Part shown: positions 46,552 to 54,706 of the stretch, one piece after another
Position numbering within the stretch: the first letter of the stretch is position 1
Layout of the letters: every line of letters begins with the position of its first letter
Assembly: GCA_031280965.1 (NCBI GenBank)
Contig: JAITFZ010000014.1
Coordinates: forward strand, 164,572-228,571
Source of the DNA: Oscillospiraceae bacterium
GTDB taxonomy: Bacteria; Bacillota; Clostridia; Oscillospirales; Ruminococcaceae
DNA length: 64,000 nucleotides
Direction: 5' to 3'
Notes under the pieces: generated by a model
Database searches by the model: none
Seen by the model: only the letters and a program-made list of their open reading frames with translations
Told to the model about the DNA's origin: nothing
Position numbers and translations under genes: made by a program

Positions 46552-46651
46552 GTTTGAAACAAAATACAACTGAAATGGGGAAAATGTTGTTTTCACTTCG
46601 TTTTAAAACGAAGCTATCCTCTGTTGGCGAAGAAAGGACTTTATGAAAATA
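46552..46651 (+). repeat. Interspersed repeat, copy 4 (long form, with palindrome)
   Basis: About 100 bases, from GTTTGAAACAAAATACAACTG to GACTTTATGAAAATA, with the 18-base palindrome CTTCGTTTTAAAACGAAG in the middle. It ends in AAAGGACTTTATG, giving a mini-ORF ATG AAA ATA TGA (46643-46654) whose stop overlaps the ATG of the S41-like gene at 46651. It shares this layout with the copy at 8992-9091. Confidence 0.88.
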
Positions 46652-47871
46652 TGAACAAAAAATTTTCGCTCGGCGTTTGCATAAGCTTAATCGCTGTCGC
46701 TTGCGCCGTAACATTTGTGTTGACAATGAGCCTTTCGCTTGACATCTATAACCAAAGAATCGCAGGCGTCGGAGAGCGCGAGGCGATTTACGCAAAATTG
46801 CAGGACATCGACTCTTATGTCAGGAACAACTTTTTTGAAACAATTGACGAAGACAGGCTTGCCGCCGGCATAATGAGCGGCTATATGTCAGGACTCGGCG
46901 ATAATAAAAGCAGATACATACCCGATTTAGAGTTTTATGAGTTATCCCAGTATATGAAAGGGCGTATAATTACCACGGGTGTTCAGGTTGTGCGTAATGA
47001 AGACGGGTATATCAGAATAACTGATGTTTACGATGGTTCATCGGCAAAGATTCAAGGAGTTGAGGTTGGCGATATTATTACGCATATTAATAATATACAG
47101 GTGCTTGAACTCGGCGCCGAGAACGCAATAAAGCTTCTTTCTGTTGACGAAAGTGCGCGTGTTAATATAACAATTCAGCGCGACGGCGAAGAACAGCGAT
47201 TCAGCTTAATACGCCAGGAAATAGATTTGTTAACAGTCAGGGGGATTATGCACGAAGACATCGGATTTATCAGAATCAGCGGTTTTGCCGAAAACACGGG
47301 CAACCAGTTCGATATGATTATTGACGAAATGCTTGCAAATGATATAAAAGGGTTGATAATAGACGTGAGAGGGCTGAGCGGGTGCATGATTGCGCCGCAA
47401 AGACAGATTCTCGACAGGCTTCTGCCGCGTTCGGCGGCGGCTGTGGCGGAATACAGGAACGGAAGTATTAATACTATTATAGAAATAACAAGCGATTCGG
47501 ATATCAGTCTGCCGATTACACTAATAGCCGACGGAAGCACGGCAGAGGGCGGCGAACTTTTTGCGGCGGCGCTGAAAGATTTTGCGGCGGCGCAGATTGT
47601 CGGCACTCCCACAAAGGGAGACCCGGTCTTTACAACAATACGATTGCTCGGCGACGGGAGCGCGGTGCTGCTTTCAAACATGAAAGTGCGTTCGGGCGGA
47701 GGGACGAGTTTTGACGGCGAGGGAATAAGACCGGACTTTTTTATAGAACTCGCAACACCGGCAGATACTGACTTGGATAACCTTGAATACACGCTCGACC
47801 TGCAAATCAGAAAGGCGTTTGAGGTTACCGAAGCAAGAATATCACAAATAACAATACAGGAGGAACAATAA
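46651..47871 (+). CDS. S41 (CtpA)-like protein with PDZ domain, probably inactive
   Basis: 406 residues from the ATG at 46651; a TTG at 46624 in frame would add nine residues encoded by the repeat. N-terminal membrane helix (GVCISLIAVACAVTFVLTMS), PDZ domain at about 105-195 (SSAKIQGVEVGDIITHIN), then the S41 core. Where active members have GSASASE the sequence reads DGSTAEGGELFA near residue 295, and the GKG lysine site reads PTKGDPVF, so both Ser and Lys of the dyad seem lost. Likely a cell-wall scaffold next to FtsEX rather than a protease. Fold sure; inactivity from hand alignment. Confidence 0.85.
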   Translation: MNKKFSLGVCISLIAVACAVTFVLTMSLSLDIYNQRIAGVGEREAIYAKLQDIDSYVRNNFFETIDEDRLAAGIMSGYMSGLGDNKSRYIPDLEFYELSQYMKGRIITTGVQVVRNEDGYIRITDVYDGSSAKIQGVEVGDIITHINNIQVLELGAENAIKLLSVDESARVNITIQRDGEEQRFSLIRQEIDLLTVRGIMHEDIGFIRISGFAENTGNQFDMIIDEMLANDIKGLIIDVRGLSGCMIAPQRQILDRLLPRSAAAVAEYRNGSINTIIEITSDSDISLPITLIADGSTAEGGELFAAALKDFAAAQIVGTPTKGDPVFTTIRLLGDGSAVLLSNMKVRSGGGTSFDGEGIRPDFFIELATPADTDLDNLEYTLDLQIRKAFEVTEARISQITIQEEQ

Positions 47872-47872
47872 C

Positions 47873-48346
47873 ATGGCAAAGCAGACAATTTTAACACAAG
47901 AGGGACTAAACAAACTTGAGAAGGAGCTTGAACTTTTAAAAACCGTAAAACGCCGCGATATTGCTGAGAAAATAAAAACCGCGCTTTCTTTTGGCGACCT
48001 CGCCGAGAACTCGGAATACGATGAGGCTAAAAACGAACAGGGGATTGTCGAGGCGCGTATAGCTGAGATTGAAGTTACGCTCATGAATGTGGAAATTCTT
48101 GACGCGGACAGTTTGACAACGGAAGAAGTGCAAATAGGTAACAAGGTAAAAATAAAAAACACCGAAACTTCAAAAGAAATGAACTTACACATTGTCGGCT
48201 CTAAGGAAGTCGATATGAAAGCGGGCAAAATTTCTGACGAATCTCCAATAGGGAAAGCCTGCATAGGTCACAAAGCCGGCGATATAATTACTGCCGAAGC
48301 GCCTGCGGGTTTAGTTTCCTACGAAATAATTGAAATTTCCAAATAA
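47873..48346 (+). CDS. greA: Transcription elongation factor GreA
   Basis: 157 residues. N-terminal coiled coil with LTQEGLNKLEKELELLKT and the acidic tip FGDLAENSEYDEAKNEQ, then the FKBP-like C-terminal domain (SPIGKACIGHKAGDII). It rescues backtracked RNA polymerase by stimulating transcript cleavage. It starts one base after the stop of the S41-like gene and slightly precedes lysS, a common greA-lysS order. Confidence 0.97.
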   Translation: MAKQTILTQEGLNKLEKELELLKTVKRRDIAEKIKTALSFGDLAENSEYDEAKNEQGIVEARIAEIEVTLMNVEILDADSLTTEEVQIGNKVKIKNTETSKEMNLHIVGSKEVDMKAGKISDESPIGKACIGHKAGDIITAEAPAGLVSYEIIEISK

Positions 48347-48365
48347 AAAAATAAAGGACAAAAAT

Positions 48366-49811
48366 ATGCAAGACAACAATAACGAAACAATATTAACCGA
48401 TGAAGAAATAAACGCGAATTTAAGTGAGCAGAACCGGATTAGGCTTGAGAAGCTGACCGAGCTTAAAAACGCGGGTATGAATCCTTATGAAATCACAAAG
48501 TTTCCCGTTGACACAAAGAATGTCGATATTGCCGGAAAATTCGGCGAATATGAAAATAAAGACGTTTGCATTGCGGGGAGGATTATGAGCTGGCGCGATA
48601 TGGGAAAGGCAAACTTCATAGATGTTCGCGATGCTTCGGGGAGAATGCAGGTTTATGTAAAAACAGACGACATAGGCGAAGAAAAATTCGCTGAATTTAA
48701 AAAGTGGGATTTGGGCGATATAGTGGGGGTTAAGGGCTTTGTCTTCAGGACAAGGCGCGGTGAAATTTCTGTACACGCAAAGGAAATTACGCTTCTTTCA
48801 AAGTCGCTGTTACCTCTGCCCGAGAAATGGCACGGATTACGGGATAAGGAAGAGCGTTACAGAAAGCGCTACCTTGATTTAATCGCCAATCCTGATGTTA
48901 AAGACGTATTCGTCAAACGCTCATTGATTCTGAAAGAAATCAGAAGCTATCTTGATAATTTAGGCTTCCTTGAAGTTGACACGCCGGTACTGCATACTGT
49001 GGAAACAGGCGCGGCGGCAAGACCTTTTATCACGCACCACAACACGCTTGATATACAGATGTTCCTGCGTATTGAAACGGAACTATATTTGAAAAAGCTG
49101 ATTGTAGGCGGATTTGACAAGGTTTATGAAGTCGGGCGTATATTTCGGAACGAGGGCATGGACAGCACTCACAACCCCGAATTCACTATGATTGAGATGT
49201 ACTGGGCATATGTTGATTATTTTGCGATGATGGATTTAATCGAGGAAATGTACAAACATCTGTGCCTTACAATTTGCGGTTCTGATACCGTAAATTACAA
49301 AGGAATCCAAATTGAACTCGGAAAGCCGTGGAAACGGATGACAATGCGCGAAGCTGTTGAAAAGTATGCGGGAAAGCGCGATGTAACCGGAAACGAGCTT
49401 ATTGAATTGTTTGAAGAATTCGCCGAGCCTAATTTAATTCAACCGACTATAATTTACGATTATCCCGTGGAAAATTCGCCGCTTGCGAAGCGTAAGGCAA
49501 ACGACCATATGTTTACGGAAAGGTTTGAATTCTTTATAAATGCCTGTGAATTCGGGAATGCGTTCAGCGAGCTTAACGACCCGTCAGACCAGCGTGAACG
49601 CTTTGTAAAGCAGGTTGAAGAGCGCAGGAAGCAGGGAGCAAACTCACAGCTTGACGAGGATTTTCTAACCGCGCTTGAATACGGATTGCCGCCGACGGGC
49701 GGACTCGGTTTAGGGCTTGACAGGCTTGTAATGTTGCTTACCGACAGCGCGTCAATCCGCGATGTTCTGTTGTTTCCGACGATGAAGCCTGAAAATACTA
49801 CTCATTTTTAA
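48366..49811 (+). CDS. lysS: Lysyl-tRNA synthetase, class II
   Basis: 481 residues from the ATG at 48366, preceded by AAAGGAC. N-terminal OB-fold anticodon-binding domain (VCIAGRIMSWRDMGKANFID) and class II motifs: FLEVDTPVL, motif 2 FRNEGMDSTHNPEFTMIE, and motif 3 GLGLGLDRLVMLLT. Co-transcribed with greA and a membrane protein gene downstream. Confidence 0.97.
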   Translation: MQDNNNETILTDEEINANLSEQNRIRLEKLTELKNAGMNPYEITKFPVDTKNVDIAGKFGEYENKDVCIAGRIMSWRDMGKANFIDVRDASGRMQVYVKTDDIGEEKFAEFKKWDLGDIVGVKGFVFRTRRGEISVHAKEITLLSKSLLPLPEKWHGLRDKEERYRKRYLDLIANPDVKDVFVKRSLILKEIRSYLDNLGFLEVDTPVLHTVETGAAARPFITHHNTLDIQMFLRIETELYLKKLIVGGFDKVYEVGRIFRNEGMDSTHNPEFTMIEMYWAYVDYFAMMDLIEEMYKHLCLTICGSDTVNYKGIQIELGKPWKRMTMREAVEKYAGKRDVTGNELIELFEEFAEPNLIQPTIIYDYPVENSPLAKRKANDHMFTERFEFFINACEFGNAFSELNDPSDQRERFVKQVEERRKQGANSQLDEDFLTALEYGLPPTGGLGLGLDRLVMLLTDSASIRDVLLFPTMKPENTTHF

Positions 49812-49830
49812 TTTGACTGAAAGGGAAAGT

Positions 49831-50577
49831 ATGTCAACAAATTATGACAAAAGAGAGATTCTAAAGTTAAAGCAGGGTTTGATTGAGGACAGCGATATAA
49901 TCAAAAGGGAAGAGCCTGAAAAGATTGAACTCCGCGGCAAAAAGAAAATCGAAAACTTTTTTTATCACTATAAGATTCATGTAATTATCGTGCTGTTTTT
50001 TGGTTTGCTTATCAGCTTTTTTACTGTTGAAATTTTGATGAAGAAAAGGTCGGACGTTAACTTTATGCTTTTAGCTACGAACGAAGAAACAAGCGTGTTT
50101 GTATTCGTTTACACCGACGATATAGGCGAAGCTGTTGAAAAGTTCACTCCTCATTTTAACGGTAACAGATACGTTTATGCCGAATCGTTCCCCATCGACC
50201 TTTTCAACACAATGAACGCGGAGGGTGTTATAGCGGGTCAAACCAAGCTATTCGGGGAAATACGGGTGGGTACAACGAGAATGATTATGGGAAACCGTGA
50301 CGCTTTCGACAGAATAATCGGCGATGATTTAACCGTGGGGGATGTTTATGTAAACCTGAGCCGGCTTTATCCGGGCAATGAGAATATAGTTGAAGATGTG
50401 TTTTTCAGGGTGAGAGGAAGCGAATTGTCAAGGCTTGCCGATATGGACGAGCATTGTCCCGATGATTTTTATATAGCCGTAATTGAAATGAATTTGCACA
50501 ACAGCGGTCAGCAGCGCGCCCACGAACGCTCGCTTATTGTATTGGATAATATTATAAACGGAGCAGTTATAAATTAA
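49831..50577 (+). CDS. Hypothetical membrane-anchored protein
   Basis: 248 residues from the ATG at 49831, preceded by AAAGGGAAAG. A basic cytoplasmic N-terminus of about 50 residues, one membrane helix (IHVIIVLFFGLLISFFTVEIL), then an external domain of some 175 residues rich in charged residues (FVFVYTDDIGEAVEKFTPHF). I do not recognise the family. It lies 20 bases after lysS on the same strand and is closed by a terminator. Confidence 0.72.
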   Translation: MSTNYDKREILKLKQGLIEDSDIIKREEPEKIELRGKKKIENFFYHYKIHVIIVLFFGLLISFFTVEILMKKRSDVNFMLLATNEETSVFVFVYTDDIGEAVEKFTPHFNGNRYVYAESFPIDLFNTMNAEGVIAGQTKLFGEIRVGTTRMIMGNRDAFDRIIGDDLTVGDVYVNLSRLYPGNENIVEDVFFRVRGSELSRLADMDEHCPDDFYIAVIEMNLHNSGQQRAHERSLIVLDNIINGAVIN

Positions 50578-50578
50578 A

Positions 50579-50606
50579 AGGGGGAATAAATTCCCCCTGC
50601 GCTTTT
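50579..50606. terminator. Terminator between convergent genes
   Basis: AGGGGGAA/TTCCCCCT 8-bp stem with a TAAA loop, followed by GCGCTTTTA. It lies between the membrane protein gene and the small minus-strand gene. Confidence 0.75.
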
Positions 50607-50784
50607 ACTTTGGATTGTTGTTTACTATTTTCCGGGCGAGTGTGTCATCGGCTTCCAAAAGCGGATAAACCGTGCCGTCTCTCGTTGTATAGCTTTCAGG
50701 GATACTGTTTGTAAAAAGCGGAGTAACGGTTCTGTCCGGCTTAATACGCGTTTTATTCCCGTTTAGAATTTTTTTATTGTTCAT
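50605..50784 (-). CDS. Small protein of 59 residues
   Basis: Read by hand on the minus strand from ATG at 50784 to TAA at 50605, preceded by GCGAGGT. The protein is MNNKKILNGNKTRIKPDRTV followed by TPLFTNSIPESYTTRDGTVY and PLLEADDTLARKIVNNNPK. The composition is protein-like and the end abuts a terminator, which favours a real gene. No recognised family and no membrane segment. Without it the gap of 50578-50843 would be empty. Confidence 0.6.
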   Translation of the reverse strand: MNNKKILNGNKTRIKPDRTVTPLFTNSIPESYTTRDGTVYPLLEADDTLARKIVNNNPK

Positions 50785-50843
50785 ATTTAATAACCTCGCA
50801 GATTTATTAGTTTAAAAATATTGTTTTCCGAAAGGACAAATAT

Positions 50844-51407
50844 ATGCGTAAAAAATCTTTTTTAAGGCTTTTGTTTGAAACATTAGGGAGCGCTGTCATC
50901 GGTAACGTAATGGCGCTTGTAGTTACTATATCGCTGGCGAGTTTCGGAACAGGCAACGCGTTGCTTGGAATATCGGCGTTCTGCTCGATTTCGGTTTATC
51001 TTATGCTCGTGTTCAATTCGGGATATAAGGACGGCGAAATCGACAGAAAGCTGATTCAAAGGAAAGTTATAGAAAAACCGGAAGGCGGTAAGTGGGTGAA
51101 AATCGGTTGCCTTATCGGCGGGTTTTTCTGTGTGGCGAGCGCGCTTCTGCTTTTATTCACCGGGAGCGGCGGGGAAACAGGTACAGCAATAAGCGCGGAC
51201 GGCGGCTATCTGAACCCTTTCCGGCTTGCGCTCGGGGCAATCATGGCGGTATCGCTGCTACTCGGCGGTACTGAAATCCCGATTTGGTCGCCGCTTGTGT
51301 TTATGGGGATTTTTGCGCTGACGCCGGTTGCATGCAGATTCGGGTACTGGGTGGGGGTTTATGAAAAATGGACAATTGATAATATAGTTTATAAAAAGAA
51401 AAAATAA
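50844..51407 (+). CDS. Multi-spanning membrane protein of unknown function
   Basis: 187 residues with about five membrane helices (VIGNVMALVVTISLASFG, ALLGISAFCSISVYLMLVF, IGCLIGGFFCVASALLLLF, LALGAIMAVSLLLGG, SPLVFMGIFALTPVACRFGYW) and a basic cytoplasmic loop (DGEIDRKLIQRKVIEK). Start after GAAAGGAC. No family recognised; single gene before the two-component island. Confidence 0.7.
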   Translation: MRKKSFLRLLFETLGSAVIGNVMALVVTISLASFGTGNALLGISAFCSISVYLMLVFNSGYKDGEIDRKLIQRKVIEKPEGGKWVKIGCLIGGFFCVASALLLLFTGSGGETGTAISADGGYLNPFRLALGAIMAVSLLLGGTEIPIWSPLVFMGIFALTPVACRFGYWVGVYEKWTIDNIVYKKKK

Positions 51408-51450
51408 CAGAAATCTTGACAATTTTTATCTTTTCATATATTAATAAAGC

Positions 51451-51485
51451 AACTTCACGCCAACTTCACATTGGCGTGATATTAT
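51451..51485 (+). promoter_or_regulatory. Direct-repeat operator and -10 box before the response regulator
   Basis: AACTTCAC repeated with an 11-base period (51451 and 51462) and TATTAT (51480) as -10. The repeats take the place of the -35 box, as in promoters activated by OmpR/PhoB-type regulators. An overlapping inverted repeat CACGCCAA/TTGGCGTG spans 51456-51478. A separate TTGACA at 51416 with 17-base spacer to TATTAA is an alternative basal promoter. Confidence 0.7.
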
Positions 51486-51511
51486 AGTGAAAAGCCAAAA
51501 GGAGCATCACT

Positions 51512-52180
51512 ATGCAAACTATTCTGATTGTCGAAGATGATAAAAACACTAATCAAGTAATTACCGAATTTTTGAAAGAAGCCGGATACAATGTCCTGTC
51601 TGTTTTTGACGGCACGGAAGCCATGACGGTTTTTTATGAAAACAAGGTCGCTTTGGCTGTGCTTGACATTATGCTCCCGAAACAAAACGGCATTGAAGTC
51701 TTAAAATATATTCGTTCATTAAGCAATATCCCGGTAATTATGCTGACCGCTCTCGGCGACGAATACACTCAAATCAAAAGTTTCGACCTGCAAGCTGACG
51801 AGTATGTGACAAAGCCGTTTTCTCCTATTGTTTTAGTTAAGCGAATAGAAGCGTTACTAAAACGTGTAAACCCTATAAACAACACAATTTTGTCAATCGG
51901 TGATGTTGTAATTGATTTTTCCGCTTATACTGTAATGAAAGACAACATGCCTTTGGATTTAACGACAAAAGAAATAGACATTATTAAATATCTCGCTGAA
52001 AATGTTGGCAAAGTAGTATCCCGTCAGCAAATTCTTGATGCCGTTTGGGGGTTTGATACTGTTTCATCGGACAGAACGATTGACACGCATATAAAGAATA
52101 TCCGTAAAAAACTTGGCGTAGAATGCATCTCTACTGTAAAGAATGTCGGCTATAAATTCGAGGTGTGTCATGAAAATTAA
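51512..52180 (+). CDS. OmpR-family response regulator
   Basis: 222 residues. Receiver domain (ILIVEDDKNT, phospho-acceptor Asp in LAVLDIMLPKQNG, Lys in YVTKPFSP) and a winged-helix DNA-binding domain (LTTKEIDIIKYLAENVGKVV, DRTIDTHIKNIRKKLG). It is followed by its kinase (overlap of 11 bases) and a two-permease ABC transporter, the layout of envelope-stress or antimicrobial-peptide modules. Its likely sites are the AACTTCA repeats before itself and before the transporter genes. Confidence 0.95.
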   Translation: MQTILIVEDDKNTNQVITEFLKEAGYNVLSVFDGTEAMTVFYENKVALAVLDIMLPKQNGIEVLKYIRSLSNIPVIMLTALGDEYTQIKSFDLQADEYVTKPFSPIVLVKRIEALLKRVNPINNTILSIGDVVIDFSAYTVMKDNMPLDLTTKEIDIIKYLAENVGKVVSRQQILDAVWGFDTVSSDRTIDTHIKNIRKKLGVECISTVKNVGYKFEVCHEN

Positions 52181-53585
52181 ACTAAAAATATTTCCTAAAA
52201 CATTTATAAGCTCTTTATTATTGATTGTAGGTGTTGTTGTTATTGCTTTTTTTCTTATCGGCATACTAACACCGCAATTTTATCGTGCATATAAAGAGGA
52301 AATGTTAAATGCAGACCTCGACACGCTCATACCTTTATTGGAAAACACGGGAAGAGCCGAATTAACATGGCAGTTAGAACAATTCGCGGCAATGCACGAA
52401 TATGGTATTATCCTGCGTGATGAAGAAGGTAACACGCTTTTTTCACGGACATTCGGTATGTCGGTATCAATGATACAACCCCCTTCACCCAATAGCGGAA
52501 ATTTTGCCGGAAGCTCAGCCACAGCAAGGGACGAAAGCTTTGCCGAAGATGAACGAATCACGAGCGGAGATATGACATTTATAACCGAGCTAATTGCCGA
52601 AAGTCGCTTATTTAGAGATGGCACGGGTCACACACTTGTTTTGAATCTATCATTATCAATACAACCAATAGACGAAGCCAATACGGTTTTGTACCGTGTA
52701 TTTCCATATGCTTTATTGATAAGCATAGTTTTAAGTGCGGCGGTTTCCTTTATATATGCCAAAACGATTACTGCGCCCGTTAAGGCAATTTCAAAAACGG
52801 CACTTAAAATGAAAACGCTTGAAAAAGACGTTAAATGTAAAGTAAAATCTTCTGATGAAATCGGCGAGCTTGCCGGAAATATAAATGAACTTTACAGCAG
52901 ACTGCTTTTTGCAATAAACGATTTACAAAATGAAATTCAAAACACCGCCGCCGCCGATAAAGAAAAAATCGACTTCATGCTGACGGTTTCCCATGAACTG
53001 AAAACACCGCTTACTGCCGTTAAAGGCATGATTGAGGGCATGGCTTATAATGTCGGCGTTTACAAAGACAGGGACGAGTATCTTAATCGTTGCGGGGAAA
53101 AGATTGACGAACTGACCGCACTTCTTAACGAAATTCTTAACGCTTCAAGGCTTGAAATGTCACCGCTGCCGGAAGACTATAAAAACACAAAGATTAGCAA
53201 GTTAATTAAAGATACGGCGGCAACGCATGATATGATTGCATTATCCGAACAGGTAACTATAAAAATTGATGCAGACGAGAATATTATTAAATCTGTTCCT
53301 GTTCTGCTGTTTTCAAAAGCATTATCTAATATAATCTCAAATGCGGTTAAATATTCCGATAAAGGCGGCACCGTAAAGATTTATACGGACAATGAGCAGC
53401 TTATCATTGAAAATAACTGCACTCCGCTTACTCCCGAAGAATTGAGCCGTGTATTTGAGCCGCTTTACAGCGCGGGCGAAGGTCACGGTTTGGGGTTGTA
53501 TCTGACCGAGCGTATTTTGAAAGTCTGCGGATTGGAATATAAATTTACTCCATTTGAAAAAGGCATGAAATTTATTTTATTTTAA
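52170..53585 (+). CDS. Sensor histidine kinase
   Basis: 471 residues from the ATG at 52170, overlapping the regulator gene. Membrane helix 1 (FISSLLLIVGVVVIAFFLIGIL), an extracellular sensor of about 145 residues, helix 2 (YALLISIVLSAAVSFIYAKTI), HAMP, HisKA with MLTVSHELKTPLTAVKGM, and HATPase with GHGLGLYLTERIL. A classic two-helix sensor with a real external domain, unlike the short BceS-type sensors, so it probably detects its signal directly. Confidence 0.95.
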   Translation: MKIKLKIFPKTFISSLLLIVGVVVIAFFLIGILTPQFYRAYKEEMLNADLDTLIPLLENTGRAELTWQLEQFAAMHEYGIILRDEEGNTLFSRTFGMSVSMIQPPSPNSGNFAGSSATARDESFAEDERITSGDMTFITELIAESRLFRDGTGHTLVLNLSLSIQPIDEANTVLYRVFPYALLISIVLSAAVSFIYAKTITAPVKAISKTALKMKTLEKDVKCKVKSSDEIGELAGNINELYSRLLFAINDLQNEIQNTAAADKEKIDFMLTVSHELKTPLTAVKGMIEGMAYNVGVYKDRDEYLNRCGEKIDELTALLNEILNASRLEMSPLPEDYKNTKISKLIKDTAATHDMIALSEQVTIKIDADENIIKSVPVLLFSKALSNIISNAVKYSDKGGTVKIYTDNEQLIIENNCTPLTPEELSRVFEPLYSAGEGHGLGLYLTERILKVCGLEYKFTPFEKGMKFILF

Positions 53586-53590
53586 TAAAA

Positions 53591-53625
53591 AACTTCATAT
53601 CAGCTACAAATTGCCTCTGTATACT
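53591..53625 (+). promoter_or_regulatory. Probable regulator-controlled promoter of the ABC transporter genes
   Basis: AACTTCAT at 53591, a weaker copy (AGCTACAA) 11 bases on, and TATACT at 53620. The first repeat starts 29 bases before the -10 box, the same distance as in the regulator promoter at 51451-51485. Confidence 0.65.
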
Positions 53626-53652
53626 GTGTAACAGAAAGGGGGCAGTTTTTAT

Positions 53653-54702
53653 ATGCGAAAGATTTTTAAACTATCTTATGAGTATATTCTGTTTTACTTG
53701 CAACTTCTTTTTATCGCGCTGTTTGTTTTGGTTTTATTGGCGTATAACCTTGACATTGCAGAGAAGAGTTTTTTGGAACGCAGAATGTTTTCGGAAAATG
53801 TGCGGGGAATGTGGCTCGGCGACCCGCGGGTTGACACAGATGTAGCGTTTGAGTTTCCCGAAATCCCCAACGCGGATTATATGCTTTACAAGAATCTTGA
53901 CGACAGCTTTGACATCACGCGGGCGATATGGGGAACAAGCGACGTGTTCGGGTTATCTTCCTTTATTGACGAGGGGCGGTTCTTTAACACAGACGATTAC
54001 GCAAGTAACGTACAGGCAGTTGTTGTGGGGTCGGACATGGTTTTCCGCTCATTTGAGGAAAACGGCAAGCGATACCTTCACTATGACGGGCGATTGTTTG
54101 AGGTAATCGGCGTGTTCTGCGAAACAGGAACGGTTCTCGACAGAACTATCTACGTCAATCTGCGGAGTATTTTGGAAACCCATGAACACTTAGCGTTATA
54201 TTACATTGATGCAAGGGACGAAGATACGGTAAGCAGGGTTGTTTCCGAATTTCAGCAAAACGCCGAAGGTAAATATAAAATTATGCTGCAAGAATATGAA
54301 TCGTCCGTGCATTACGGAGGCATAGGGGGCGTAAATCATACCATGCTTCTTACAGCGGTAATAGCGGCAGTTTTAAATCTGCTCATAACCGTAATATTCT
54401 TCGTAACTCACAAAAAACACAAAGTAGCTGTGCAAAAACTATACGGCATGACAAGTAAAAATTTAGCGTGGAGTTACGGCAAAAGCATAGCTGTTATTAT
54501 TACAGCGTCGTTTATTTCGGTTGTGTTGGTAATCGTCGGGTTATCGCAGTATATGGGCGGGTTCTTTACGCTTGAAAAATTAGCGGTGTATCACTTTATG
54601 ATTATGGGCGGCGGGTTGATTGCGCTTGGAATGGCGGTTGTGTTCTTTATTGTAAAGTTAGCACGAAAAGTAAATATCAGCGACACGCTGAAAGGGAGGT
54701 GA
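53653..54702 (+). CDS. ABC transporter permease (FtsX-type)
   Basis: 349 residues. An N-terminal membrane helix (LFIALFVLVLLAYNL), an extracellular domain of about 190 residues, then three C-terminal helices (TAVIAAVLNLLITVIFFV, VIITASFISVVLVIVGL, MGGGLIALGMAVVFFIV), the MacB/FtsX layout. KHKVAVQKLYGMTSKNLAW between helices is the typical coupling-helix region. Probably a heterodimer with the next permease. Export or signal-transduction role inferred from the neighbours. Confidence 0.87.
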   Translation: MRKIFKLSYEYILFYLQLLFIALFVLVLLAYNLDIAEKSFLERRMFSENVRGMWLGDPRVDTDVAFEFPEIPNADYMLYKNLDDSFDITRAIWGTSDVFGLSSFIDEGRFFNTDDYASNVQAVVVGSDMVFRSFEENGKRYLHYDGRLFEVIGVFCETGTVLDRTIYVNLRSILETHEHLALYYIDARDEDTVSRVVSEFQQNAEGKYKIMLQEYESSVHYGGIGGVNHTMLLTAVIAAVLNLLITVIFFVTHKKHKVAVQKLYGMTSKNLAWSYGKSIAVIITASFISVVLVIVGLSQYMGGFFTLEKLAVYHFMIMGGGLIALGMAVVFFIVKLARKVNISDTLKGR

Positions 54703-54706
54703 GTAA

